Part shown: positions 36,375-44,444 of the stretch, piece after piece | Numbering within the stretch: position 1 is the stretch's first letter | Layout of the letters: every line of letters begins with the position of its first letter | Source of the DNA: Vreelandella jeotgali Hwa | GTDB taxonomy: Bacteria > Pseudomonadota > Gammaproteobacteria > Pseudomonadales > Halomonadaceae | Assembly (NCBI RefSeq): GCF_000334215.1 | Contig: NZ_AMQY01000022.1 | Location: 1-45,695 of the forward strand | Direction: 5' to 3' | Length of the DNA: 45,695 nucleotides | Notes under the pieces: model-generated | What the model saw: only the letters and a program-made list of their open reading frames with translations | Told to the model about the DNA's origin: nothing | Databases searched by the model: none | Translations under genes and position numbers: made by a program

Positions 36375-36416
36375 GAAACATTCTTTGTGAAACGTGCTTT
36401 GTGAAACGTATCCTGT
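36375..36416. repeat. Three 14-bp tandem repeats in the leader of the 97-residue gene
   Basis: GAAACATTCTTTGT (36375-36388), GAAACGTGCTTTGT (36389-36402) and GAAACGTATCCTGT (36403-36416) stand head to tail. Rotated, the unit reads GCTTTGTGAAACGT, close to GCTTTGTAAACTGG in the array at 4197-4294, with the same period. It is transcribed, between promoter 36471-36498 and the 97-residue gene. Confidence 0.7.
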
Positions 36417-36429
36417 AAAAGCTGCATCG

Positions 36430-36460
36430 CAACGGCGCACCGACGCTCGCGGCGCCGTTG
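36430..36460 (-). other. Leader hairpin before the 97-residue gene
   Basis: CAACGGCGC (36430-36438) pairs perfectly with GCGCCGTTG (36452-36460), a 9-bp GC-rich stem with a 13-base loop. It falls near the expected start of the transcript from the promoter at 36471-36498. No T tract follows. It might protect the 5' end or act as an attenuator. Confidence 0.45.
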
Positions 36461-36470
36461 AAAGTCGCGC

Positions 36471-36498
36471 ATTATACGTGCTCACCCGCGAGTCTCAA
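36471..36498 (-). promoter_or_regulatory. Sigma-70 promoter for the 97-residue gene
   Basis: On the minus strand: -35 TTGAGA (36498-36493), 16-base spacer, -10 TATAAT (36476-36471, perfect consensus). Transcription would start near 36464, giving a leader of about 145 bases. Confidence 0.65.
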
Positions 36499-36516
36499 GC
36501 GCCCTGGCAATCCACG

Positions 36517-37902
36517 TCAGTCGCCAAAGGCCTCGCCATAGGTATCCGGTGCCAGATCTTCAAAACGCGTGTATTTGCCGATGAAGGCCATGTGCACCGT
36601 ACCGATCGGGCCGTTACGCTGCTTGCCGATAATCAGCTCGGCCAGCCCCTGGTTGTCGGGGTTATCCGGGTTGTACACCTCATCGCGATACACAAAGGCG
36701 ATAACGTCGGCATCCTGTTCGATGGCGCCGGATTCACGCAGGTCCGACATGACCGGACGTTTGTTGGGGCGCTGTTCCAGCGAGCGGTTAAGCTGCGAGA
36801 GCGCCACCACCGGGCAACCGAACTCCTTGGCCAGCCCCTTGAGCGAACGGGATATTTCCGAAATTTCCCCGGTGCGATTTTCGGAAAAGCCGGGAATCTG
36901 CATCAGCTGCAGGTAGTCGATCATGATCAGCGACATATTGCCCTGTTCGCGTACAACACGGCGGATACGCGACCGCATCTCGTTGGGCGACAGTGCGGCG
37001 GTGTCGTCGATGAACAGCTGCTTGTCCTTGAGCAGGTTGACCGCCGAGGTCAGCCGCGGCCAGTCTTCGTCTTCCAGCTGACCGGTGCGCACCCGGGTCT
37101 GGTCGATACGCCCCAGCGATGACAGCATCCGCAGCATCAGCGATTCGGCGGGCATCTCCATGGAAAACACCATCACCGGCCTGTCGTCGGAGATAACCGC
37201 GTGCTCGACCAGATTCATCGCCATGGCCGTTTTGCCCATTGAGGGACGGCCGGCGAGGATCACCAGATCGGACGGCTGAAGCCCGGTGGTCATGTCGTCA
37301 AGGTCACGAAATCCCGACGACAGCCCGGTCATCTCACCCTTGAGGTTGAACAGCTCGTCGATGCGGTCGACCGCCTTGGTCAGCAGATCGCTCATCCCCA
37401 GGGGGCCGCCGGTTTTGGGCCGCTCTTCGGAAATCTGGAATACCAGCCGCTCGGCTTCATTGAGCAGCTCGTCGGCGGGTCGCCCCTGGGAGGCAAAGGC
37501 GCCGTCCGCAATCTGGCCGGCCGCGCGGATCAGTTTTCTCAGGGTGGCGCGTTCGCGCACGATATCGGCGTAGGCGCGAATGTTGCTTGCCGACGGCGTA
37601 TTCCGAGCCAACTCGGCCAGAAACCCGAGCCCGCCCACGGCTTCGAGCTGATCGCGCGCCTCCAGCGCTTCGGACAGCGTCACTACGTCAAGCGGCTGCC
37701 CTGCCTCCGCCAGGTGCATCATGACGTTGAACACCAGACGATGCTCGTAGCGATAGAAATCATCCGCCACGAGCCGGTCGGAGATATGATCCCAGGCCGG
37801 GTTGTCGAGCAGCAGCCCGCCCAGCACCGACTGCTCGGCTTCCAGAGAATGCGGCGGCAGCTTGAGCGCTTCCGTTTCCTGATCCACAGACGGCGCTGGC
37901 AT
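36517..37902 (-). CDS. dnaB: Replicative DNA helicase
   Basis: A 461-residue hexameric helicase that opens the replication fork. It has the N-terminal DnaG-binding collar domain (LPPHSLEAEQSVLGGLLLDN) and a RecA-like C-terminal motor with Walker A GRPSMGKT, Walker B LIMIDYLQLM, and the SQLNRSLEQRPNKRPVMSDLRESGAIEQDADVI block. No intein interrupts it. ATG at 37902 with GGAG upstream is chosen. It follows rplI as in many gammaproteobacteria, but a strong terminator separates them. Confidence 0.98.
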   Translation of the reverse strand: MPAPSVDQETEALKLPPHSLEAEQSVLGGLLLDNPAWDHISDRLVADDFYRYEHRLVFNVMMHLAEAGQPLDVVTLSEALEARDQLEAVGGLGFLAELARNTPSASNIRAYADIVRERATLRKLIRAAGQIADGAFASQGRPADELLNEAERLVFQISEERPKTGGPLGMSDLLTKAVDRIDELFNLKGEMTGLSSGFRDLDDMTTGLQPSDLVILAGRPSMGKTAMAMNLVEHAVISDDRPVMVFSMEMPAESLMLRMLSSLGRIDQTRVRTGQLEDEDWPRLTSAVNLLKDKQLFIDDTAALSPNEMRSRIRRVVREQGNMSLIMIDYLQLMQIPGFSENRTGEISEISRSLKGLAKEFGCPVVALSQLNRSLEQRPNKRPVMSDLRESGAIEQDADVIAFVYRDEVYNPDNPDNQGLAELIIGKQRNGPIGTVHMAFIGKYTRFEDLAPDTYGEAFGD

Positions 37903-38056
37903 GGAGGTCTCCTCGGCAGTTGGACGACAGCATTTGAACAGGGATGGTGAACACACCGAGCGTTCAGCACGTCGGGGTGGCGCGGCGGCATTGTGCATCG
38001 CCAGTTTATCAGGCGCTGCGATCTTCAAAAGCACCCGCGTCCCCGCTGCGAGACAA

Positions 38057-38094
38057 AAAAGAGCGCGGAGGATACCTATCCTCCGCGCTCTTTT
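38057..38094. terminator. Very strong palindromic terminator between rplI and dnaB
   Basis: AAAAGAGCGCGGAGGATA-cc-TATCCTCCGCGCTCTTTT: an 18-bp perfect stem with only a 2-base centre. It ends the S6-S18-L9 operon on the minus strand 84 bases after rplI. The nearly perfect palindrome could also form a DNA cruciform. Confidence 0.93.
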
Positions 38095-38177
38095 ACATCG
38101 CCAGGGGCTGCATTATATCGCCATGAACCACGGCGCAACACGCCACAGCCCCGTTATGGCAGCATCATCCGGCGGGC

Positions 38178-38624
38178 TTATTCACCCACAACGATGATAC
38201 GCACCACGGCGTTGACTTCGGCGTGCAGATGCAGCTCGATGTCATATTCACCGGTCTGGCGCAGCGGTCCCTGCGGCATGCGAACTTCGCGCTTGGCTAC
38301 GTCGATGCCGGCGGACGTGATCGCATCGGCCAGATCGCGCGGACCGATGGACCCGAACAGCTTGCCTTCATCACCAGACTTGGAGACCAGCGACAGCTCG
38401 ATGTCGTTGAGCTGCTCGGCGCGAGCTTCAGCTTCGGCCTTGCGCTCGGCGGCCTGCTTTTCGAGCTCGGCGCGCTGCGCTTCAAACGCGGCGATGTTGT
38501 CCTTGGTAGCCGGTACGGCGTGGCCGTAGGGCACCAGGTAGTTACGACCGTAACCGGGCTTGACGGTGACCTTGTCACCCAGGCTACCCAGCTTGCCAAT
38601 TTTGTCGAGCAGAATGACTTCCAT
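38178..38624 (-). CDS. rplI: 50S ribosomal protein L9
   Basis: A 148-residue protein with the L9 N-terminal domain [32 protein letters not shown], the long central helix rich in Ala, Glu and Lys (about 45-75), and the C-terminal domain ending VVRIIVVGE. It binds 23S rRNA near the L1 stalk and helps maintain reading frame. Last gene of the rpsF operon. Confidence 0.99.
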   Translation of the reverse strand: MEVILLDKIGKLGSLGDKVTVKPGYGRNYLVPYGHAVPATKDNIAAFEAQRAELEKQAAERKAEAEARAEQLNDIELSLVSKSGDEGKLFGSIGPRDLADAITSAGIDVAKREVRMPQGPLRQTGEYDIELHLHAEVNAVVRIIVVGE

Positions 38625-38652
38625 CTCGTAAACCTCTCGTCAGTTGCTACTG

Positions 38653-39504
38653 TCAGTTGCTGCGGGCAAGGCGTGCGCGAACGTTGGCGAACGAATCAAT
38701 CAGCCCTGACAGCAGCACAATGAGAATCATGGGCCAGGTGGTAATCAGCAGCAGATAAAATGCGCCGAGCCACAGCCCGTTCATCTCCCTTAATCCCAGA
38801 ATACCGTGTACCAGCGCCACACCGGCAATCAGCAGCGGCACCCAGCCCAGCAGGACAAAGCCTTCCATGCCGACGAGCATGGTGGCCAACCCCAGAGCGG
38901 CGAGCACGGCCAGCTCCCGCGGGGCCAGACGCAGGGCATGGAACTCCTCGCGAAAGCCGCCGGGGTTATACAGGCCGGCCTGCCAGCTGCGGGCGATCGC
39001 CAGCGATATAACGGCGGCCAGCAGTACCACCAGCCCGGTAATGCCGTTAACGACCAGATGGGCCAGCGTTGTGGTGTCATACCCCTGCTGGCCGAAGTCG
39101 GTCAGCAGGCGGTCAAACTCCGCCGAGCTGTTGCGCATCTGCTCCAGCATGGCCTCGGTGCCCGCGGGCGGGCTGAAAATGCCCAGCTGGATCATGCCGG
39201 CACAGGCCAGCGTCCCCGCGATCAGGGCTTCGCCCCAACGCATGCGTTCGCGCAGGACAACGCCCATCAGCGTTACCAGCAAAACGCTTGCCAGGGGCAC
39301 AACGTCGCCCTGGGTCCACCACCAGCCGGCCGGAATGGCCGCCGCGATGATGACCGGCAACGCCGCGGTAAAGCCCTTGCGCAGGGTGACCAAAGCGGCA
39401 ATCGCCGCGCCGATCCAGAACAGCCAGGGCACCAGCGACGCCAGGGCCGCCGCGCCGATCGCCTGGGTCGGGCGCTGCATCAGCCAACGGGCAAAAGCCA
39501 GCAT
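38653..39504 (-). CDS. Integral membrane protein between rpsR and rplI (YybS/DUF2232-like)
   Basis: A 283-residue protein with about eight hydrophobic helices spread through the whole length and a short basic C-terminus. The same position in the S6 operon is occupied by a similar unnamed membrane protein in Pseudomonas and relatives, so the link to the ribosomal operon is old. No transport or enzyme motif is seen. It starts 12 bases after rpsR, which suggests co-translation. Function unknown. Confidence 0.8.
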   Translation of the reverse strand: MLAFARWLMQRPTQAIGAAALASLVPWLFWIGAAIAALVTLRKGFTAALPVIIAAAIPAGWWWTQGDVVPLASVLLVTLMGVVLRERMRWGEALIAGTLACAGMIQLGIFSPPAGTEAMLEQMRNSSAEFDRLLTDFGQQGYDTTTLAHLVVNGITGLVVLLAAVISLAIARSWQAGLYNPGGFREEFHALRLAPRELAVLAALGLATMLVGMEGFVLLGWVPLLIAGVALVHGILGLREMNGLWLGAFYLLLITTWPMILIVLLSGLIDSFANVRARLARSN

Positions 39505-39516
39505 GACGCGGACGGC

Positions 39517-39744
39517 TTACTGGTGGCTATCGGTGTAGGGCAGCAGGGCCAGGTAGCGCGCGCGCTTGACAGCGCCGGCCAGCTGACGCTGGTAGCGTCC
39601 CTTGGTGCCGGTGATACGGCTGGGGACAATCTTGCCGGTTTCGGTGATATAGGCTTTCAGCGTATCCAGATCCTTGTAATCGATCTGCTTGACGCCTTCA
39701 GCGGTAAAGCGGCAGAACTTGCGGCGACGGAAAAAACGTGCCAT
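39517..39744 (-). CDS. rpsR: 30S ribosomal protein S18
   Basis: A 75-residue basic protein, [25 protein letters not shown] and on to the [28 protein letters not shown] core. It pairs with S6 on the 30S platform. Second gene of the operon. Confidence 0.99.
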   Translation of the reverse strand: MARFFRRRKFCRFTAEGVKQIDYKDLDTLKAYITETGKIVPSRITGTKGRYQRQLAGAVKRARYLALLPYTDSHQ

Positions 39745-39803
39745 GGAGTAGCTCCTTAATACGTACGGTCAGTGGGAGCCCTGGGGGCTCCGGCGAGTGT
39801 GTC

Positions 39804-40187
39804 TCAGGCAGACTCGGCGCGCGGTTTGTCGTTACGCGGCTTGTCGTCGCGGCGCTGACGCTTGTCTTCAACCGGCTTCATCATCGGCGAGGCTTCGGTT
39901 ACCGCCTCCTTGCAGCGCAGCACGAGGCTGCGGATGATGGCGTCGTTGAAGCGGAAGATGTTTTCAATCTCCTCGAGCGTCGCGCTCTCACACTCAACGT
40001 TCATCAGCACGTAGTGGGCCTTGTGGATCTTGTTGATCGGGTAGGCCATGTGGCGGCGACCCCAATCCTCGAGGCGATGCACGGTACCGCCGTTGTCGGT
40101 GACGATGCCGGTGTAGCGCTCGACCATGGCCGGCACCTGCTCGCTCTGATCCGGATGGACCATGAACACGATTTCGTAATGACGCAT
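39804..40187 (-). CDS. rpsF: 30S ribosomal protein S6
   Basis: A 127-residue protein, [25 protein letters not shown] through the [22 protein letters not shown] segment typical of S6. The C-terminal tail is extended and charged ([18 protein letters not shown]), with a [10 protein letters not shown] repeat. First gene of the operon. Its ribosome site AAGGAG can be hidden by the leader structure at 40193-40246. Confidence 0.98.
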   Translation of the reverse strand: MRHYEIVFMVHPDQSEQVPAMVERYTGIVTDNGGTVHRLEDWGRRHMAYPINKIHKAHYVLMNVECESATLEEIENIFRFNDAIIRSLVLRCKEAVTEASPMMKPVEDKRQRRDDKPRNDKPRAESA

Positions 40188-40192
40188 GGAAT

Positions 40193-40246
40193 CTCCTTGC
40201 GGTTTGGCAGCTTCCGCTGGGCACTCGGCCTCATGGAAGCAAGGAG
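40193..40246 (-). promoter_or_regulatory. Candidate S6:S18-binding autoregulatory leader
   Basis: In the rpsF 5' leader (minus strand), CTCCTTGC (40246-40239 read on minus) pairs perfectly with GCAAGGAG (40200-40193), which includes the rpsF Shine-Dalgarno site. Above it TTCC pairs with GGAA, leaving a one-sided bulge that runs into ACCGC. A stem with a CCG-containing bulge is the known S6:S18 repressor motif in bacterial rpsF leaders, mimicking the 16S site. Binding here would block translation of the operon. Identity as that motif is inference from structure and place. Confidence 0.6.
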
Positions 40247-40313
40247 TTGGGCTTGATGTTGTAAACCGGCCGCCGATTCGGGCTTCGTTTCCGGTTGGTC
40301 ACGTCAAGCAAAA

Positions 40314-40345
40314 CAAAAGCGCCCGCTTGCCATACAAGCGGGCGC
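40314..40345 (-). terminator. Rho-independent terminator of rnr-rlmB
   Basis: On the minus strand GCGCCCGCTTG-tatgg-CAAGCGGGCGC followed by TTTTGTTTTG, 22 bases past the rlmB stop. An 11-bp perfect stem. It separates rlmB from the rpsF operon. Confidence 0.92.
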
Positions 40346-40367
40346 ACGCATTCTAGGGAATAGGCGT

Positions 40368-41159
40368 TTAACTTGCAAGTTGGCGCTGACGCAAGGCTTC
40401 AAACAGACAGATGCCGGTCGCCACGGAGACGTTCAGGCTCGACACCTGCCCCGCCATGGGCAGACAGGCCAGGTAGTCGCAGGCATTCCGGGTCAGGCGG
40501 CGCATGCCCTTGCCTTCGGCACCCATGATCAGCGCCGTGGGGCTGGTCAGGTCGACGTCGTATACGCTCTCGCGACTTTCACCGGCGGTGCCGGTAATCC
40601 ATACCCCGGCATCCTTCAAGGCAGCCAGTGCACGCGCCAGATTGGTGACCTGGTAAACCGGAATCGTCTCGGCGGCGCCACAGGCGACCTTGCGCACGGT
40701 GGCGTTCAGCGGCGCCGCCTTGTCCTTCGCTACCAGCACGCCGTGAGCGCCGGCGGCTTCGGCGCTGCGCAGGCAGGCGCCGAAGTTGTGCACGTCGGTC
40801 ACGCCATCGAGGACCAGCAGCAGCGGCGGCTCATCGGCGGACCATGCGTTGAGCCTGAGCATCAGCGACGCCTCGGACTCCGCCGTCAGCGGCGGGCAAA
40901 ACGCCACAACACCCTGGTGGGCAGCCCCCCGGGTCAGCCGATCGAGCGTTTCGCGCGGCTGCGGCTTGACCCGAGCGCCCGCTTCGACGGCCTGGTCCAC
41001 CAGCGCCTGCAACCGCTTGCCGGTGCCCTGCTGTACCCAGAGCTCCGACAGCGGCACGCCGCGTTGCAGCAGGCCTTCCAGAGCATGAACGCCGAAGACC
41101 GGCTCCAGCCCGTCGGGCGCGCGCGGGCCGCGACGTTTGGACGAAGCCACGGCGCTCAC
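40368..41159 (-). CDS. rlmB: 23S rRNA (guanosine2251-2'-O)-methyltransferase
   Basis: A 263-residue SpoU/TrmH enzyme. The N-terminal substrate-binding domain begins EPVFGVHALEGLLQRGVPLSELWVQQ. The SPOUT knot has LVLDGVTDVHNFGACLRSAEAAGAHGVL, LIMGAEGKGMRRLTRNACD and SLNVSVATGICLFEALRQR. The start is GTG overlapping the rnr stop (GTGA), so translation is coupled to RNase R, a common pairing. Confidence 0.97.
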   Translation of the reverse strand: MSAVASSKRRGPRAPDGLEPVFGVHALEGLLQRGVPLSELWVQQGTGKRLQALVDQAVEAGARVKPQPRETLDRLTRGAAHQGVVAFCPPLTAESEASLMLRLNAWSADEPPLLLVLDGVTDVHNFGACLRSAEAAGAHGVLVAKDKAAPLNATVRKVACGAAETIPVYQVTNLARALAALKDAGVWITGTAGESRESVYDVDLTSPTALIMGAEGKGMRRLTRNACDYLACLPMAGQVSSLNVSVATGICLFEALRQRQLAS

Positions 41160-43474
41160 TCTTCAGCCTCTTCGGCATCCTTGCCGTTACCGCCGCTGCG
41201 CCGCTTGCGCGAAGGACGCTTCGGCCGCGGCGGGCGTTCATCGGCGAGCGTGAAGTCGATTTTACGGTCGTCCATATCGACCCTGGCCACCTGAATGGTC
41301 ACCGCATCACCCAGGCGATAGGTGGTGCCGGTATGCTCGCCCTTGAGACGGTGCTGCTCGGCTTCGTAGTGATAGTAGTCCGACGGCAGCGAGCTGATGT
41401 GCAGCAGCCCTTCGACGAAAAACGCATCCAGACGCACGAAGAGGCCAAACTGAGTGACCGCTGCCACGCTGCCGTCAAACGTCTCGCCCAGCTTGTCGGA
41501 CATGAATTCGCACTTGAGCCAGCTCTCGACATCCCGGGTGGCGTCGTCGGCGCGGCGCTCGGTCATGGAACAGTGCTCACCCAGCTCCAGCATCTGCTCA
41601 AAGGTGTAGGGGCACCACTGACTCGGCGGCTGCACCGGGGCTCCCTCGGCGCGCAGCACGGTATCGGTCTTGCGCGGACCGCGTATCACCGAGCGAATGG
41701 CCCGGTGGACAATCAGGTCGGGGTAGCGGCGAATCGGTGAGGTAAAGTGCGCATAGGCTTCATACGCCAAACCGAAGTGGCCCTCGTTCTGCGGTGAATA
41801 CACCGCCTGGTTCATTGAACGCAGCATCACGGTCTGGATTACGTCGGCGTCCGGCCGGTCCTGAATGCTTTCGCGCAGCGCCCGGTAGTCACTGGGCGAA
41901 GGATCGTCACCGTTGGGCAGAGTCAGCCCCAGCTCGTTGAGGAACAGGCGCAGCTTTTCCAGCCGCTCGGCCGAGGGCTTTTCGTGGATGCGATAAAGCG
42001 CAGGCAGATCGTGGGTATCGAGAAAGCGGGCGGTCGCCACGTTGGCCGCCAGCATGCACTCCTCGATCATCTTGTGGGCGTCGTTGCGACTGCGCGGGAC
42101 AATCTTTTCAATCTTGCGCTCGTCGTTGAAGACGATCGCCGTTTCGGTGGTATCAAACTCCAGCGCACCCCGCTCGCTGCGTGCCGCCTTGAGCACTTCG
42201 TAAAGGTCGTGCAGGTCTTCCAGCGGCTTGACCAGTGCGCTGTACTCGTCACGCAGCGCGGCTCCTTCCTCGCTTTCATGGTCGAGCATGGCGGCGACCT
42301 TGTTATACGTCAGCCGTGCGTGCGAGTTCATCACGGCTTCGTAGAAACGATAGTCGCTAATCTCGCCGGCGGACGACAGCGTCATTTCGCACGCCATGAC
42401 CAGCCGGTCGACCTTCGGATTCAGCGAGCAAAGCCCGTTGGACAGCAGCTCGGGCAGCATCGGCACGACCTGGCCGGGGAAGTAAACCGAATTACCCCGC
42501 CGGCGGCCTTCGTCATCCAGCGGCGCGCCGGGACGCACGTAGTGCGACACGTCGGCAATCGCTACCAGCAGCTTCCAATCGCCGGCGTCGGTTTTCCACG
42601 CGCAAACGGCATCGTCAAAATCCTTGGCCGTTTCGTCGTCGATGGTCACCAGCGGCACATCGCGCAGGTCAATGCGGTTTTGCTTGTCTTCTTCCTGGAC
42701 CTCGGCCGGAATCGAGGCGATCTGGTCGATCACCCCGGGGGGAAACTCAGCAGGAATCTCGTAGCTGCGGATGGCAATGTCGATTTCCATGCCGGGGTCC
42801 ATGCGCTCGCCCAGCACCTCGGTCACTTCGCCCACCGGCTGCACCCGGGTTTCGGGCTGCTGGGTGATGTTGACCGATACCACCTGGCCATCCTGAGCGC
42901 CGGCACAGGCGCTATGCGGCACTATGACTTCCTGGGTGATACGCGGGTTTTCCGGAATCAGCACGCCGAACTCCGGCGTATTGCGCCGGTAAATGCCCAC
43001 CATGGTGGGCGTATTGCGCGCCAGCACGTTGACGATGGTGGCCTCTTCACGCCCGCGCCGGTCGCGGCCGCTGACGCGCACCAGCACGTAGTCGCCGTGA
43101 AAAACGCGGCGCATCTGCCGGGGCTGAAGCACCAGGTCGGGCTTTTTACCGTCGTCACGCAGCAAAAAGCCGAAGCCTTCGCGGTGACCGATAATCTTGC
43201 CCTTGATCAGGTCGAGCTTGTCTATCAGCGCGTACGCGCCGCCCCGATTGCGCAGCACCTGGCCGTCGCGCTCCATGGCCGCCAGACGGCGGCGGACAGC
43301 TTCCTGGAGGTCCTCGTCCTCAAGGCCCAGCTCGGCGCTCATCCGCTGATGGGTCAGCGGCTTGCCAAAGGCTTCCAGCGCGGCCAGCAGATATTCGCGG
43401 CTGGGCGCCGGGTTGGAATACTTGTGCGCTTCGCGGCTGGCGTGAGCGTCATCACGTAACGTCCATTCATTCAT
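41156..43474 (-). CDS. rnr: Ribonuclease R
   Basis: A 772-residue 3'-5' exoribonuclease that degrades structured RNA. The domains run in order: a winged-helix N-terminus (SREYLLAALEAFGKPLTHQRMS), two cold-shock domains, the RNB catalytic domain with metal-binding aspartates in IDDETAKDFDDAVCAW, an S1 domain (GSVAAVTQFGLFVRLDAFFVEGLLHISSL), and a basic tail (RPPRPKRPSRKRRSGG). ATG at 43474 is chosen, with AAGGA upstream. The promoter at 43600-43628 gives a leader of about 120 bases. Confidence 0.97.
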   Translation of the reverse strand: MNEWTLRDDAHASREAHKYSNPAPSREYLLAALEAFGKPLTHQRMSAELGLEDEDLQEAVRRRLAAMERDGQVLRNRGGAYALIDKLDLIKGKIIGHREGFGFLLRDDGKKPDLVLQPRQMRRVFHGDYVLVRVSGRDRRGREEATIVNVLARNTPTMVGIYRRNTPEFGVLIPENPRITQEVIVPHSACAGAQDGQVVSVNITQQPETRVQPVGEVTEVLGERMDPGMEIDIAIRSYEIPAEFPPGVIDQIASIPAEVQEEDKQNRIDLRDVPLVTIDDETAKDFDDAVCAWKTDAGDWKLLVAIADVSHYVRPGAPLDDEGRRRGNSVYFPGQVVPMLPELLSNGLCSLNPKVDRLVMACEMTLSSAGEISDYRFYEAVMNSHARLTYNKVAAMLDHESEEGAALRDEYSALVKPLEDLHDLYEVLKAARSERGALEFDTTETAIVFNDERKIEKIVPRSRNDAHKMIEECMLAANVATARFLDTHDLPALYRIHEKPSAERLEKLRLFLNELGLTLPNGDDPSPSDYRALRESIQDRPDADVIQTVMLRSMNQAVYSPQNEGHFGLAYEAYAHFTSPIRRYPDLIVHRAIRSVIRGPRKTDTVLRAEGAPVQPPSQWCPYTFEQMLELGEHCSMTERRADDATRDVESWLKCEFMSDKLGETFDGSVAAVTQFGLFVRLDAFFVEGLLHISSLPSDYYHYEAEQHRLKGEHTGTTYRLGDAVTIQVARVDMDDRKIDFTLADERPPRPKRPSRKRRSGGNGKDAEEAEE

Positions 43475-43599
43475 GCGGATGGCATCCTTGAGGGCGTGCA
43501 TGGAAAGCGGTGAGAACTGGCAGACGCGACGCGCTGCAAGCAACGAACCCCGACGCGCGGAGCGTGGGGACAATATAGTGTTTGTTGGGTCATGCGCGC

Positions 43600-43628
43600 A
43601 GTATAGCGTTGCGCGCGCCATCACCCAA
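43600..43628 (-). promoter_or_regulatory. Sigma-70 promoter of rnr-rlmB
   Basis: On the minus strand: -35 TTGGGT (43628-43623), 17-base spacer, -10 TATACT (43605-43600). It is divergent from the tRNA-Leu promoter. Apart from these promoters and a short repeat near 43760, the 357-base gap 43475-43831 shows no gene. Confidence 0.6.
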
Positions 43629-43792
43629 CCATCGGTTGATCGGATACCTGTCGGGCCCGGCTTACAGACGAGGCTTAGGGACCGATGGAGCCGGGCATGG
43701 TGACTGCAAGGTAGCGTCAGGGTTCAGCCGCTCGGTTTATCGCCTCGACCGCACAGCCTTGACCATACAAGCTGATCATACAAACAAAGGGG

Positions 43793-43820
43793 TTGCATTT
43801 TTCGCCCAGGCCGTTATTAT
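43793..43820 (+). promoter_or_regulatory. Promoter of the tRNA-Leu cluster
   Basis: -35 TTGCAT (43793-43798), 16-base spacer, -10 TATTAT (43815-43820), followed by the GC-rich discriminator ACGCGCC expected for stringently controlled stable RNA. The -35 is preceded by the repeat TGACCATACAAGC/TGATCATACAAAC (13-bp period). Confidence 0.65.
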
Positions 43821-43831
43821 ACGCGCCACTT

Positions 43832-43918
43832 GCCCGGGTGGCGGAATTGGTAGACGCGCTAGCTTCAGGTGCTAGTGTCCGTATGGACGTGGAGGTTCAA
43901 GTCCTCTCCCGGGCACCA
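43832..43918 (+). tRNA. tRNA-Leu (anticodon CAG), copy 1
   Basis: An 87-base class II tRNA with acceptor arm GCCCGGG/CCCGGGC, a long variable arm (TGTCCGTATGGACGT), anticodon loop TTCAGGT (CAG) and encoded CCA. The body matches E. coli tRNA-Leu1. It reads CUG, the main leucine codon in this GC-rich genome. All three copies here are identical over the full length. Confidence 0.98.
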
Positions 43919-44032
43919 ATTCCCGATTTCAACAGCGCTCAATCGGCTGCTGAAAGCAGGAATGGCCATAGGCCAAGGCAACAAACCAGTCAGGCGACGG
44001 GTTCAACCTCCTGTTCAATTCTCTGGTATAGC

Positions 44033-44072
44033 AACAGCTGCTTGATAATCGTAACAGCTACTTGATAAAGCA
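44033..44072 (+). repeat. 20-bp direct repeat in the tRNA spacer
   Basis: AACAGCTGCTTGATAATCGT and AACAGCTACTTGATAAAGCA stand head to tail and agree at 15 of the first 16 bases. They lie in the 176-base spacer between tRNA copies 1 and 2, which the precursor transcript would include. Confidence 0.6.
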
Positions 44073-44094
44073 GCAGCATTAAACGCTCGTATTC

Positions 44095-44181
44095 GCCCGG
44101 GTGGCGGAATTGGTAGACGCGCTAGCTTCAGGTGCTAGTGTCCGTATGGACGTGGAGGTTCAAGTCCTCTCCCGGGCACCA
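44095..44181 (+). tRNA. tRNA-Leu (anticodon CAG), copy 2
   Basis: Identical to copy 1, base for base, with CCA encoded. It follows copy 1 by 176 bases and precedes copy 3 by 33 bases. No separate promoter is obvious, so the three are probably cut from one precursor. Confidence 0.98.
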
Positions 44182-44214
44182 AGCGAATACGATCGGCACG
44201 ATACAATATGATGC

Positions 44215-44301
44215 GCCCGGGTGGCGGAATTGGTAGACGCGCTAGCTTCAGGTGCTAGTGTCCGTATGGACGTGGAGGTTCAAGTCCTCTCCCGGGCACC
44301 A
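44215..44301 (+). tRNA. tRNA-Leu (anticodon CAG), copy 3
   Basis: Identical to the two copies before it. No clear rho-independent terminator follows; the downstream sequence holds pyrimidine-rich tandem repeats (44343-44421). Confidence 0.98.
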
Positions 44302-44342
44302 CTGCAACGGTGGTAGCCCACGCATCATCCGATCTCTCTTCA

Positions 44343-44421
44343 GCCCTTCTTCCCGCTTGACGCTATTTCCAACTGCCTTCTTTTCAACTGCCCCTCTTTC
44401 CGATTGGCCCTATTCCCGATA
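44343..44421. repeat. Array of five degenerate 16-bp repeats
   Basis: Five units follow each other: GCCCTTCTTCCCGCTT (44343), GACGCTATTTCCAACT (44359), GCCTTCTTTTCAACT (44375, one base short), GCCCCTCTTTCCGATT (44390) and GGCCCTATTCCCGATA (44406). Consensus GCCCYTYTTTCCRAYT. It lies between tRNA-Leu copy 3 and the end of the nuclease gene. On the minus strand it is purine-rich with a GGAAARAG core like the array at 25691-25754. Confidence 0.7.
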
Positions 44422-44444
44422 GATTCTCTCTTGTTAATGCTCTA

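Noticed and set aside
41984..43459. Open frame of 491 codons antisense to rnr
   Set aside because: Shadow of ribonuclease R; no ribosome site or protein family match.
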